64,000 nt of DNA from Symsagittifera roscoffensis (GCF_963678635.1 NC_087063.1:81575574-81639573); one strand, 5' to 3'; positions 12,717-23,396 are shown, numbered from the stretch's first letter. Program-made: numbers and translations. The notes: a model not told the origin generated them from the letters alone.

Positions 12717-15700
12717 TTAATCTATTCGTCGATTTTTTGACCGTGGTTCTTCTACTTCAACTGCTTCATAATCGAAAAACGAATCGTTGAAGAATGACGA
12801 CTCGTCCTCATCGGAAGTATTGGCCTCCAGATCCGCGATATACCCGCTATCAATATCACTGTCGTTGGTTTCTGCTGCCCGAATCAGACAGGGGTCTGGA
12901 GTTTGCCAACTGCTATTGACCTGGTCCATCAGTTGTCGAAGCGAGCGACGTGGTTGTGTGTTCTCAACAGCAAAACTATCCTCAGAGTATTCATCATCAA
13001 TATCCGGATGGTCCCAATCAACGTTTTGAGTGTTAGCGAATTCTTCAGACACCCCATCTAGGAAATCGTCACAATCCCACGACACTGGCTGTTGACGATC
13101 TTCAAAAAATGGCATCCATTTTTCCAAATCGTCATTGTCAGTTGGGTCAGAATTAACAGCGGCTGTGTTGTCATCACTATCATCAATGCCAATCACAGTT
13201 TGACCGACGATGTTTTTGTGACCGTAGGGAAGAATCTGCTGACCATCATCGAGGATGTAGCGTTTGTCATCAAAAGCTGATAACGATGTTTTCGTCGAAG
13301 TCACTGTTTGCAGATTGTGTGACTCGGATGCGATTCGACTGTTTTCAGTTTTGAATAACGAGCCAGAGGTCAAGGTGTCTCGATATCGCTGATGACTCAA
13401 CATCTTCTGAGCAGCTTTGGATACACCTTTCGCCGATAATTTTCTGCAGTCTAAAATTTTATTTATATGATTACTAATCAATTTTTTGATGATCACTAAT
13501 GTGTGGTGGTAAAAAAACCAAATACGATGTTTTTTTTAAGAGCTACATCATGTTAACTTGAAGGCCAGGTGCAGCAAAAAAAAAATACATGAAGGCCAAG
13601 TGTGACCTTAAAAATTAGTCATCATTAAAAAAAAACAACAATCAACCAACACAAAAAAAAAATCCCCGACAAAAAAATTTTTTTAAAAAAAATTTTTTGC
13701 CGACAAAAAAATTTTTTTTAAATAAATTTTTCGCCCACAAAAAAAAAAAATCGCCCACAAAAAAAAAACCAAAAATTTTCAAAAAAATTATTTTTTTTCG
13801 CCTAAAAAGTTTTTTCCAATTTTTTTTCAAAACAAAAAACACTTTTTCGCCCGGAATTTTTTTTCGAACAAAAAATATTTTTTTTTCCAAAAAAAAAAAA
13901 AATTTCGCCCACAAAAAAAAACCGCCCACAAAAAAAAAAAAATTTCAAAAAAAATTATACTTTTTCGCTTAAAAAGTTTTTTCCAAATTTCTTTTTTTTG
14001 ATAAAATTACATTTTTTCGCCCACAAATAAAAATTGCCTTCCGAAAAAAAAAATCACAAAAAATCAAAATTTTTTGAAATTCGTGCTCACAAATAAGGCA
14101 AATAGAAATTAATTACCTCTGGACAAAATGGATTAGAGCTTGGGTTTGAGGGATATAAACTCGGTTATAATGTCTCCTGGAAACTCATCCTTGAATTTTA
14201 AAACAACCATTTTGTTTTTCGGGTCGTAGAGAGGGTGGTTCTTCGGGTAATTTGACAAGTCAAGTTCATTCAAAATATTCCTTTTTTCGGAAACTTCTCG
14301 GTATAAATCTTCACTTTTGACTTGGTACAGGAGACTGTCTGTATCAGAATACAATAGTTGACATTCAAAATTTGGTTTCATTATATCGTAATGAAATTTA
14401 TACATGTGAAACTTTGCTAACTCAAGAACACTAGCTCCCACAATTGTTGGGACATCCCAATAGATTTTTGTTGGATTCGAAGTGAACGCTGCCAAGTTTT
14501 CTCCAAAAATTTTGTAGGATTTAAATTCGAATGCACTAATTTCTCGCAAAGCGGCATGATAATCTCTAACTATCCGAACAAGCATCCGTTTGCGCTTCGA
14601 CTCGCATGTTTTCCCATAAGCACAATTGTTCAGTAGTTTGTACAAATCCTCCTCAAATTTATTTCTAGCTTGTTGTCGTTTAGTCGTGTTCAATGTGATG
14701 TATGGTTCTAACCATGCTTCTTGTTCAAACTTCAGCACACGGTGCACTTTTTTAATTTTAAGTCCCAACCTAACAAACAATTGCAATAGTTTGTAAGGAA
14801 TTGTATAATTTGACTTGTCATGCAGCGTCTGCAGTAACTTTTTGGTCTTTCCAATTGAACGTCTTGCAATGTCTTGATTTTTCATCTGCTCGAGTAAATT
14901 TGTTTGGTAAGGACTCAACCAATCCTGGGGTACACTTTCTTTAGTAGGAGCTAAAGGGTAATCTTGATGATCCTCATGCAGTTCTTCTGGATACTCGAGA
15001 TCAACTTCCAATATAAATCCAATCAAAGATTCTTCAGTCATGTTGAGGATTTGGTTCACAATCACCTCGTCTTCTATGTGCTCTATTAGCTCAAAGTTAT
15101 GCACCGGTAATTTCTCCGTTTGCATGACGCCGCCATAGAGGTTATTTGCATCGATCATAAACCCGTAGGTGCTAGGTTGATCTGGGTTGAAGTCGGGGCA
15201 TTCTTTGTTGTTGGCTTTGAAAAAGCGACTATGGAACCTCGCATCATATTCTCGACCATTTCGAGATGCCTGCGGTCTGATAAAAGCTGAACATTCGAGT
15301 CTTTGCAGATACGTTTGAAGGCGTCTCCAGCTAAGTTTGAAGCACTAAAATGGTGCGCGCAGTCCAGACCATAAATTTGGTGACTAATTTGTCGAAATTC
15401 TTCAAAGACGCAAGCAAGAAGAAGTGTATCACACTTGAGATACAAGTTGTGATAATCCTCCAAGTTTTGACATTTGAACATTCTAAAAACTTTCTTTGCA
15501 TGTTCCAGATCCGCTTGTGAAACTGCAACTTTTCCTCCATTCAAAACATCGGACCAATTTTGCAAAGGAGGCAATTCTTTTTCTGCAAATTTTTCTCTTC
15601 CGGTCATGTACGAATAAGGGTAGAAACCTTTTTGTCGTATCAGACACCGTTGCTCCTCCGTCTCGTTTGCAAAATACTTGTTCAAAATTGACATTTTTTC

Positions 15701-17839
15701 CGCTGGTAGATTATCAACCAATTTTTGCAGGGAAGAATTCAAAAACTTGCATGAGTCAATAAATCTGAGGTATTCAAAAACTTTTTGCTCAGATCCGTTT
15801 TTCCTTTTTATAGTTTTAATTAGGACTCCAATGCTTAACGATATATATTTTTCGTCGGTGCTAGGTTTAACACTCATTGTACTTGTTGGCTCGCATTCAT
15901 GCAATGCGAGACAAATGTGGTGAAGGTCATAGTTCTGGATGTTATGTCCAATGACTGGGGTGAAATTAACAGTTCGTCTTGCGAGGTTGCATTTTTCATG
16001 TGCCGATCCCAAAAATTTTCCAGAAAAATGGCAATGGTCAAGACATTTTTCGTGCTCCTTGGTAAAATGTATACAGCAAATCCAACATGTTGATGTGTTT
16101 TCTTTGTTCAACGATTCTTGGCTTTCTAGAAATTGAGGAACCCGTCGCTTTTGATCATATATCTCTCTCGCTAATTGATGCAACTGATTGAGAAACTTTT
16201 TCATGCATTGATCAGAGCTGTCATAGTCAAAGAAGTAGGGCTGTGGATTTCCGTGTTCAATTACAGCCAATGAATACCCACAAGCTTCGTGTTTTTGTAC
16301 AACTCGGGTAGATGATCGCGATGGATTATCAGGACAAGAATCTACAGGTTTCAGAAATGATTCAAAATCAAAATAAATCACAAGTGGTACAAACCACAAG
16401 GCCTGGAGGTTTTTGATCTGTTGGTACCTTTTTCTGCTGAAGGCATGACTACTAGAGCAGGTTCATGATCCTTACAACACTGGATGTGTTGCTCGTGAGT
16501 TTCATCACTCCAACTAATGTGAAAGCAGTTTCTACATAAACGTGCAATTGGGCGATACTTACACCCTTTGATTTCGCAGATGAACTTTAACAAATCGATT
16601 ATAAGTACATAGTGATGCCTTGCAGGCTCATACAAGAGAAGCAGGTCCATGTCAAATATTTCAGTTTGGGTGCTGTTATCTTGGTTTGGTCGTTTTGATA
16701 TATACATAGGCAACAAATCTCCCTTGTGGTACTGGAACACATTTACCCGCACGTCGTTAAGTTGTTCAAATTTTCCAATTGAAGCGAAACTCATGGGTGA
16801 ATCAAAATTACCTTGGGCTTTGTGTGCACTTTCAGCAGTGTATGTATCAGGTTGTTTCCGCGCAGCTGCTGGGTTCGCTTTTTGTTGATCAGTTAGAATT
16901 AGGTCAATACCATGCTTCAGACTATAAGCAGCGGTAAAGCAAAGTTCGAAGCAATTATTATCTTCGTGATTTCTAATGTTTATCAAATTCTGGGACATTC
17001 GAATTCGAAAAGGCAAGTCAATATAAGATGACCCACGGATTGGTGAAAACTTTGCAAGTTTAACAAAAACTTGAATTACGTGTTGCAAAACCCAACCGCT
17101 TCCATAAGATGCAAAAGTCTCCAAAACTGCCTAGCATTTTTTCGACCATTTCAAAAAACTCATCATCTTCTAATCCTAAGCTCATCACAGGTTTCATATC
17201 AGAGTTTGCATAAATGTCAATCCGCTCGTCGTGCTCAGTTTTACTAGAATCATTTATTACTTTAGGTTTTACCAAACCTAAATTAGCGCTGAACTGAACT
17301 TTTCTAGGTCCTTCTGCAACTCGATCGATTATGAGACTTTGAATTTCATCTTTTTTCTCTTGCATAAATTGCAAAAGGTCAATCGGCTGATTTTCATCCA
17401 TGGGTTGGTTTCCGCCGATCACATACGTTTCAAGAACACCGAAAAAAGCAGACTCACTTTTTTGAAGATTGGTGCCGTTGATTTCGTCTTCATCGACAGC
17501 ATGCACATCACCGAGAGCAGCATTAGCAGCGGCAATTGTAGTGGCTAAATCAGCAGAGGAGGCAGCTCTCATAACAGGAAGACCATGGGTTGCTAGTAAA
17601 TGAGCTGATAAGTTTTTGGGCGAATGAAATCCCAAATGACAATAATCACAAACACCTCCAAGTTGACCATGAGTGTGAAGAATATGTTTTTGTAAATTTG
17701 AAAGCATTTGAGCCGTGAATGAACACTCATTGCATCGATAAACAATAAGTCCTTTTTCAACAAAATGTTTGTCACGCTCATGGCGACTTCTATTGCTCTT
17801 ATTTGCATATTTCAGTGGACAAAAATTGCATTTGAACAT
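12717..17839 (-). pseudogene. Polinton family B DNA polymerase, one intron, several disruptions
   Basis: This is the replicase of element 1, expected to copy the element by a protein-primed mechanism. Reading leftwards from 17839 it shows three N-terminal C2H2 zinc fingers (first about 90 residues), a further C2HC finger (CRNCFHISW...HIQCC, near 16.5 kb), the exonuclease motifs YFDFES (about 16.37 kb) and GHNIQNYDLHH (about 15.93 kb), palm motif A MIDANNLYGG (about 15.15 kb), motif B NCAYGK (about 14.62 kb), motif C YSDTDS (about 14.34 kb), then KLSAKGV, FDDKRYI and PYGHK in the last exon, followed by a long acidic C-terminal tail. Single-nucleotide frame changes lie near 17125, 16400 and 15230, and an in-frame TAA lies at 14133-14135 just before the intron. 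Comparison with the element 2 polymerase supports reading all parts as one gene. All catalytic motifs are preserved, so inactivation is recent or partly an assembly artefact. Confidence 0.88.
13451..14116 (-). other. Intron of the element 1 polymerase, low-complexity
   Basis: On the minus strand the donor AGAG|GTAATT (exon ends at 14117) and the acceptor TTTTAG|ACTGC (exon resumes at 13450) join in phase 1 and restore the conserved KLSAKGV segment in frame. Element 2 has an intron at the equivalent place. About 13545-14090 is nearly pure A/T homopolymer interspersed with CGCCCAC, a simple-sequence expansion without coding meaning. Confidence 0.75.
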
Positions 17840-19475
17840 TTTTTGAAATAAGTTAAGCTATTGATTTTAAGAAAGAAAAAGAATCAAGTGATCTCAAATT
17901 ACACTCAGAAACAACAGTAAATGGGAAGCATAACTGTTCGTCTACCAATTGCAGAGAAAACCGTTTGTGTTTTGCGCGCGTAATTTTGAATTTGAATTAA
18001 AGTTCCCGCCAAAATTTGAATTAGATTTGAATTTCCCGCCATAACTGGCAAACTCAAATTCGATTAAACGAAACAGATAAATTGTTGGTTGAAACGTTAA
18101 TAATTATTACAAACGATAGAAATTAATCTAAGCCAACCAAGTTTGGGCTAAATTTTAATCCAAAATGATTTTAGAGCCAAGAGAGAAAAGTTTTAATTGT
18201 ATATTTTATCAATTCAAAATATAAATTGATGAAAATTTCGAAATTGCGAATAAAAGTTGAGCATGTCACAACACATGATAGATCCTAAATATCCCAGTTG
18301 TCATGGGGACAGAATATCCTATAAAAATGTCAAAATTAGTATCAAAAACAGTTGAAATGATGAATAAGTAAAGCAAAAACTGAAAAATGACAGTTTTTTA
18401 ACTTTCCAGGCGCAATGCTATCAATGATGTCAATCACGGAGCGGTTGCACGGTCCATGTCATCATGAATTTGTCTCAATTGTCTTTCGATTTGAAAAAAA
18501 AGTCCGAAAAAATACTTTTCTGTAAAGAGAAATGAGTTTGTTGTTTTAGGGGGGATTAAGGGGATTAGCGTTTTTCTCGAAGACTATTGAAAAAACATCT
18601 ATTCCCACAATCTCATTAGTCGTGCCCCTCAATGCACTTTCATAATAACACCACTTGCTCATAATAAAAAATTGCGTCTTCTGGTTGAAAACCGCATTTT
18701 TTCGGAAAAATGAAAAAACGATGAGTCATCAATTAAAAAGTTTGATTTTTATTATTTTTCTCAAATATTTAGCATGATGATGAATACTTGTTTTTTTTTC
18801 AAAATGATCATTTTTGGAGACAACAGTATCAATGATCAAATGGTAACTCCAATTTGTAGAAAAAGAAAAAAATTAATGCTTTTTTTTCCTTTTTGTAATT
18901 AAAAAATCAAATTTTTAACTAAAAAACATTAAAAAAATAAGTATTTTTATCAAAAAGTTGGTTTTAAACATCTTTTATACTATTTTTTATTATGTTTAAT
19001 TTGTATGATAACTATTTGAATAAACATATGACAACATAAGTTTTCATCCAAAATTTTTTTTTTCCAGTTTTTTTTGACGTTAATTATCTTTTTTCAAAAA
19101 ACGAAATTGATTTTTTTAATCTTGTTTTCTAAAAATTAGCATATATATGGATGCTTTTCAGTTTTTTCTCAAGATCACTAATGTAAATAAGAACTCCAAT
19201 GTTAATATGTTAAATCCTAATTGTGGAAAAAATGAAAATTTTACGGATTTTTTTTTGTTTTTAATTGAAAAAAAAAATAGTCAATTTATTAAAAATAAAT
19301 GATTTTTTAAACTTCAATTTTTAAAGGCTATTGAAATAAATTTTTAATCAGAACCCAATCGTGTGATAATTAATGAACAAATACAAGATACAAACTCAAA
19401 CTCAATTTTAAAGTTAAATTATTATACACAATAAATACAAACAAAAATCAATAAAACTCAACCTCAGTTTCAAAG
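17840..19475. other. Non-coding spacer upstream of the polymerase
   Basis: About 1.6 kb of AT-rich sequence with A/T homopolymers and no supported reading frame on either strand. It holds the 5' flank of the polymerase and the 3' flank of the NLS protein gene, both on the minus strand. I see no convincing promoter motif beyond generic AT-rich words. Confidence 0.5.
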
Positions 19476-20111
19476 TTATATAAGGTCCAAATACTCCTGC
19501 GCTTTCTCCAGTGTTGTTAACTTCCTTTTTTTCTTTGGCGCTAGACAGAGAGAAGGGGTTAAGTTTTCCATGTGGTTGCTCACAGTAGCCTCAGGGGTAC
19601 GCTTTGGAGTTGAACAACCCGGTTCGTCAAGCCATGGTGATACTACAGGGGAAGGATCAGCTTTCGGGGTAACTACTGATGGTGATTCAATCTGTTCCAT
19701 TCCCCATAAACGATCAAAAAATTCAATTTCTTCAAAGTATTCTAACTGGTTCTCACACATCGGAGTAACATCACAATCGTATTTATACAAAAATTTTTTT
19801 ACTGGTTTTGATAAAGTTGAAATATCAACCTGAAGAGCAAGAGGCTCGTCAGGATCCGTATATTTACCAGAATTAGTAAGGTAACTCAAATACTTTATAT
19901 TCAGTTCTTCGTCTTTCTTTTAAATTTTTAAGGAAAGTTTAGTGAATAAATGTAAAAAAATTTTCGGAATCATAACGTGATGAGTACAAGTCCACTCATC
20001 AGAATTGAAACTTTTTTCTTCGTTAATTATTGCTACAAAATTACCGTGAACGGTTTCATAAAAAATGGTTCTTTCGTGATTGGAATATCCGGCAATAATA
20101 TAACAAGGCAT
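19476..20111 (-). pseudogene. Small NLS-bearing Polinton protein, one in-frame stop
   Basis: The first ATG (20109-20111) opens a frame of about 210 codons interrupted by a single TAA at 19920-19922. Both halves stay in the same frame, so a substitution rather than an indel is likely. The N-terminal half contains DEWTCTHHVMIP. The C-terminal half is acidic and proline-rich and ends near an SV40-type nuclear localisation signal, APKKKRKL. A homologous gene sits at 51559-52229 in element 2, sharing the DEW-T--H-M-P pattern and a CYAPKKCKL tail, again divergent from the PC4-like gene. The conserved placement supports a real gene, possibly a nuclear or regulatory factor. No family is recognised. 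Confidence 0.6.
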
Positions 20112-20595
20112 TTTTGAAGAAAAGTTGGAAGAAAATGACAAACGTAACGCGGAGAGAAATGAAACTGAAATGAATTGTGAAAACGCCTCAAGAGATTAAA
20201 ATAGGGATTGGTTCTTCTAAAATTAGAAATTTCAAGACCTCCTATGTAGTTTTTAATCAGTTTAATAAGGGAGGGCGTGTAAAATATTTATGTTACCTTG
20301 CGTGGTATTCTATGTTTATCTAAATTGCATTCAAACAAATAGCTTGTATCAAAAATAACGTTTAAACATTCTGACCTTTAACACCCATTAAAATTCTTAT
20401 CGGTTGTACATGCACAAAATACTTATCCATTTGAACTAAATTGCAATCCAATATCTTTGCGCTATAAAGTACATGTGTATATAAAATTAAAATAGATACA
20501 ATGCTTTCTTTTGCAGACATATACAATCAATCGGAACCATTCATTTCTTTCTATTCAGTTTTGAATCAAGTAACTTTGAAAATTTACTCGTTACA
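20112..20595. promoter_or_regulatory. Divergent intergenic control region
   Basis: This 484-bp spacer separates the minus-strand NLS gene from the plus-strand PC4-like gene. A TATATAAAA box lies at 20478-20486, about 110 nt upstream of the PC4-like ATG, and is the best TATA candidate for the rightward gene series. Element 2 keeps the same divergent arrangement with a spacer of about 0.55 kb. Confidence 0.4.
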
Positions 20596-20967
20596 ATGAA
20601 TAAAACCAAAACAAGCACCACAGCAAATGCAGATAAAGATTTTGGCGATTGCTATTTCGATATTTCGGAAAACAGTAAAAGACTAGTGCGTGCTACATTG
20701 AAAACATATGACCAAACTGGAACTTATGTATTCCTGAAAGTTTTCAAAAAAGCAACTGAAGGCGCTGAATTTGAATGTGTACAAAGACTTTCCTTAAGCA
20801 GCGAAGAATTTTCAAAATTACTAAAGTCGGGAAAGTCAATCCGAGCGCAAACAAGTGAAATTTCTGATCCTGTTGAAAACAAAGACAAACCACAATCTAA
20901 CTTTAAACGAGCCAGGAAATCTCAACTTTCCTCGAACACAAACGATTTCAAGCACGACTCGAATTAA
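20596..20967 (+). CDS. PC4/p15-like single-stranded DNA-binding protein
   Basis: The 123-residue product has at residues 18-78 the layout of a transcriptional coactivator p15 (PC4) domain: a CYFDISENSKRLVRA start, a strand-rich middle and a SLSSEEFSKLLKSGKSI end, resembling the FDI..N..V-V and LSLE-W-KL elements of PC4. PC4 domains bind single-stranded or melted DNA and act in transcription or replication. A lysine- and serine-rich tail follows (residues 80-123). The ATG is the first in frame and lies about 110 nt after a TATA box. The stop is 14 nt before the next start. A decayed counterpart (FLDISSGEKRIVRV) occurs in element 2 next to the same neighbour. The assignment rests on pattern recognition. 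Confidence 0.6.
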   Translation: MNKTKTSTTANADKDFGDCYFDISENSKRLVRATLKTYDQTGTYVFLKVFKKATEGAEFECVQRLSLSSEEFSKLLKSGKSIRAQTSEISDPVENKDKPQSNFKRARKSQLSSNTNDFKHDSN

Positions 20968-20981
20968 TTTTCCTTTACAAA

Positions 20982-21770
20982 ATGGCAGAAGCTATGTTCG
21001 AAGTTGTTTTACCTGATTATTTCAAAAAATTTCAACCAAATTTCAAATTTGTTATCACTGAAAAAATTCCTAATTTATCTACTTTTAAAAATTATGCTTT
21101 TGGAAGCCACTTCAAATCTGAATATTGCCCTTTTTCAGTCGAGAATGAAAAAAAAATTCATTACCATATATTGATTCAAGTAGATTCAGAGGAACAATTA
21201 AACCAATTTTTTCCTTCCCAAAAATGTTTCAGTGTTCCTTGTATTTTCACTTGCTTCAAATACTTAGTTTCTCCTGCTAAAGATGTCAAAGGAAACGGTG
21301 AGTTATTTGACAAGCTTAAACTAGCTCTCACTTATTCAGCACAACCTGTTGCAGCCAATCTCGATTTGTTAGATTTCACTGCAATCAAAAAACGTTTACC
21401 CAATTTATTGCTTTCTGCAACATCATCTAACAAACAAACTTCACCAAATCAAAACGTTTGCAAGAAATCTCCGGCCGTTGAGGGACAGAAACGAATTGAT
21501 AATACAGTTACGCCTGCTGCATCGTGGACTTCAAACAAATCCGTAAGAATTTCAACTTCAGTTTCAAAGAAACATACAGAAAGCAGACATGTTCAAACAG
21601 ATGAGATGAATATAGAAACTTTGAAAAGATTTGAAAGTTTAATTAATGGACCCCATTCTGCCGCTTTTTGCAAAATAATGGATATTTTGACAAGTGGATA
21701 TGGAAAACTTGATGTAGATACTGATGTGCTATTTGTGAAATTTATTGTTGAAGAGAAAGTTAAGTTTTAA
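20982..21770 (+). CDS. HYH-motif protein, possible HUH-type nuclease
   Basis: The 262-residue product is unrecognised as a whole but has a conserved core. An N-terminal P-YFK-F--NF-F block (residues about 10-25) is followed by IHYHILIQV (residues about 59-67), then SVPCIFTCFKYL and KKRLPN. Element 2 keeps the same order, with PHYHVLIKV at the matching place. A histidine-hydrophobic-histidine strand in this form is typical of HUH endonucleases of rolling-circle initiators and parvoviral NS1, and YLVSPAK at about residues 94-100 could supply a Y--K-type motif, though the tyrosine is not kept in element 2. The C-terminal third is polar, serine-rich and variable. A replication-associated role is inferred from its place beside the PC4-like and polymerase genes. 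Confidence 0.55.
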   Translation: MAEAMFEVVLPDYFKKFQPNFKFVITEKIPNLSTFKNYAFGSHFKSEYCPFSVENEKKIHYHILIQVDSEEQLNQFFPSQKCFSVPCIFTCFKYLVSPAKDVKGNGELFDKLKLALTYSAQPVAANLDLLDFTAIKKRLPNLLLSATSSNKQTSPNQNVCKKSPAVEGQKRIDNTVTPAASWTSNKSVRISTSVSKKHTESRHVQTDEMNIETLKRFESLINGPHSAAFCKIMDILTSGYGKLDVDTDVLFVKFIVEEKVKF

Positions 21771-21817
21771 TTGATACATTTCATTATTCCCTTTTTATTA
21801 TATTGAGTTCAGTAAAC

Positions 21818-22225
21818 ATGATTTCAACTTTCGATTTAAAACTCATTCATGAAATTTTTATAGACTTAAAATCAAAATATCCAGACAAATCAGTCAGATT
21901 TCAGTATTTTTTAGCCACTTGTTTGTATTTGGATGCTGATATTAATTTGGATTTTGTTTTGAAAAACAGACCATATGGTGGTTTAATTGGAATAGACAAT
22001 TCGTCGCTCGACAAACACTTGAAACATTTCAAATTTCTTAGAATACATGCTATATTGCATGACGCAGCGGGATATTTGCAAGAAAAAGATCATACCGGTC
22101 CTGGGTACACATATGTTTTGCCTTGTCCAATAAAAAACTGTTACCTGGGTCACGTGACAGGTATTGCGTTTTGCTTATTTCTTAAAGCATTCAAACCAAA
22201 GTTATCTCGTTTGTTGGAATGTTGA
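21818..22225 (+). CDS. Conserved Polinton protein of unknown function (RPYGGLIGID)
   Basis: From the ATG at 21818 the product is 135 residues. The signature block RPYGGLIGIDNSSLDKHLK is followed by R-HAILHDAAG and GPGY-YVLPC; the protein ends LSRLLEC. The element 2 copy (44076-44513) keeps RPYGGLIGIDDSSLDKYLK, LHAILHDAAG and LLEC almost unchanged, although the rest has drifted, so purifying selection is evident. No family is recognised. The conserved HDAAG segment and aromatic/glycine pattern suggest an enzyme or a tight structural fold. The next gene starts 9 nt downstream. Confidence 0.7.
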   Translation: MISTFDLKLIHEIFIDLKSKYPDKSVRFQYFLATCLYLDADINLDFVLKNRPYGGLIGIDNSSLDKHLKHFKFLRIHAILHDAAGYLQEKDHTGPGYTYVLPCPIKNCYLGHVTGIAFCLFLKAFKPKLSRLLEC

Positions 22226-22234
22226 GTGAAAGTC

Positions 22235-22822
22235 ATGTTAACCCAAAGAAAGAAAACTAAAAAATTGTTTTTCAATCATCTCATTATTTTAGATATTGAG
22301 GGATTTAAATGTGGCAAGAAACCTTTGATCATAAAGGAACTTTCCGTTTGCTCTGCTAATACAATTGATACAATTCATTTTCTGCCACCAGTCCAGTTCA
22401 ACAATTTATCAAAAGAAGAGAAAAAAGCGTACAATTGGGTATCTAAATTTCTACACGGGCTTCGTTGGGACGAAGGTGAATACCCTTACTCATACTTGGA
22501 TCAAATTTTTGACAGCATTCGTTTGAGCAACCCAAATTCCCATTTGTTTGCTAAAGGTACACAAAAATCTGTTTTATTAGCTGAATACTTGAAATTACCC
22601 GTGACAAATTTGGAAGATTTTGGCTGCCCAAAGATTGAACAGTTATTGGGTCAAGAAAAACAAATTTGCAAACGACATTCTCATTTACTTCCCTCACATC
22701 AATTATTAAAGCATTGTACCCGTAGAAAATCCAAAGTTTTTTTCGATTGGTTACAAAACGAACTGTCCAATGATGCAAACAACCTTATCTCCAAATTTGT
22801 TGGTTTACGCTTCAATGACTAA
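22235..22822 (+). CDS. D-x-E-motif (RNase H-like/exonuclease-like) conserved protein
   Basis: The product is about 195 residues. It begins with a hydrophobic strand ending LDIEGF, then KPLIIKELSV, FLPPVQF, WVSKFLHGLRWDEGEYPY, a HLFAKGTQKS segment, DFGCPKIEQL, CKRHS and a C-terminal FFDWLQNEL. The D-x-E at the end of a first strand, with later conserved D/E and K residues, is the pattern seen in DEDD exonucleases and other RNase H-like folds. Related proteins are common among uncharacterised arthropod and cnidarian sequences, in my recollection. The element 2 relic retains VIDLEGF, HGIQWESGDY, YAKGKEK and FDWL. Function is not established; a nuclease role is inferred. Confidence 0.6.
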   Translation: MLTQRKKTKKLFFNHLIILDIEGFKCGKKPLIIKELSVCSANTIDTIHFLPPVQFNNLSKEEKKAYNWVSKFLHGLRWDEGEYPYSYLDQIFDSIRLSNPNSHLFAKGTQKSVLLAEYLKLPVTNLEDFGCPKIEQLLGQEKQICKRHSHLLPSHQLLKHCTRRKSKVFFDWLQNELSNDANNLISKFVGLRFND

Positions 22823-23298
22823 TCACAGTCCTGAAAACAATTCAACACCAAGAATTAAAGTTACTCTTACGCGGACAGGCATATTAGATTGTCGAGGAAA
22901 ACTTCTCCTGCAAAAACTCGAACAAATTACACTGAACAATATCGAAATCGACAATTTACGGAAATTTTTTACAGTTCTTGACTACTTTCACCTGTACAAT
23001 GTCCAGACTCCAGGAATTTCGCAAGTCAATTCCGTTGTTCAATCTCAACCTGGAAGGGCTGCAACCTCAGCTGGGAGAGAGAAGACAAATCCATTTGCAT
23101 GACCATCAGCTTCCAGCTGAACTGAAAGAATTAGTCAAAACTGATAACGTTGAGGAAATACATTTAGTTCAAGCCACTATCAGAGTTGCTGCTCATTTTG
23201 TTGTAAAGTTCAAGTCTAATTGTAACCATGACAAATTCACAAAATATGAGTTTTTCTTCATTGAACGAGGAGTTGATTTGCCTGTTGAACCGAAATGA
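22815..23298 (+). pseudogene. Conserved small Polinton protein, one frameshift
   Basis: The ATG at 22815 overlaps the end of the previous gene by 8 bp. The first part (IKVTLTRTGILDCRGK, then QITLNNIEIDNLRKFF) and the second part (HDHQLPAELKELVKTDNVEE to KYEFFFIERG) lie in different frames, switching between about 22990 and 23040. Element 2 at 45062-45517 carries both parts in the same order (IKITLTRTEHINCRGQ, then DLPEEVQRLVKENSV and RYEIFFV), showing that they form one gene of about 160 residues. The second part is related to the next small gene. No family is recognised. Confidence 0.6.
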
Positions 23299-23396
23299 CG
23301 AATCACATACATATACCAAGTTTTGTGAATCATAATAAATATATTTATTGATTGTCTTCATTTTCTTTTGATCTTGTGTGATTACTAGTTGCTAAC

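Noticed and set aside
12787-13280. Plus-strand frames overlapping the polymerase C-terminus
   Set aside because: They are antisense to the conserved acidic polymerase tail and have no independent support.
13642-13972. Two opposite open frames rich in Phe/Lys
   Set aside because: They are translations of A/T homopolymers inside the polymerase intron.
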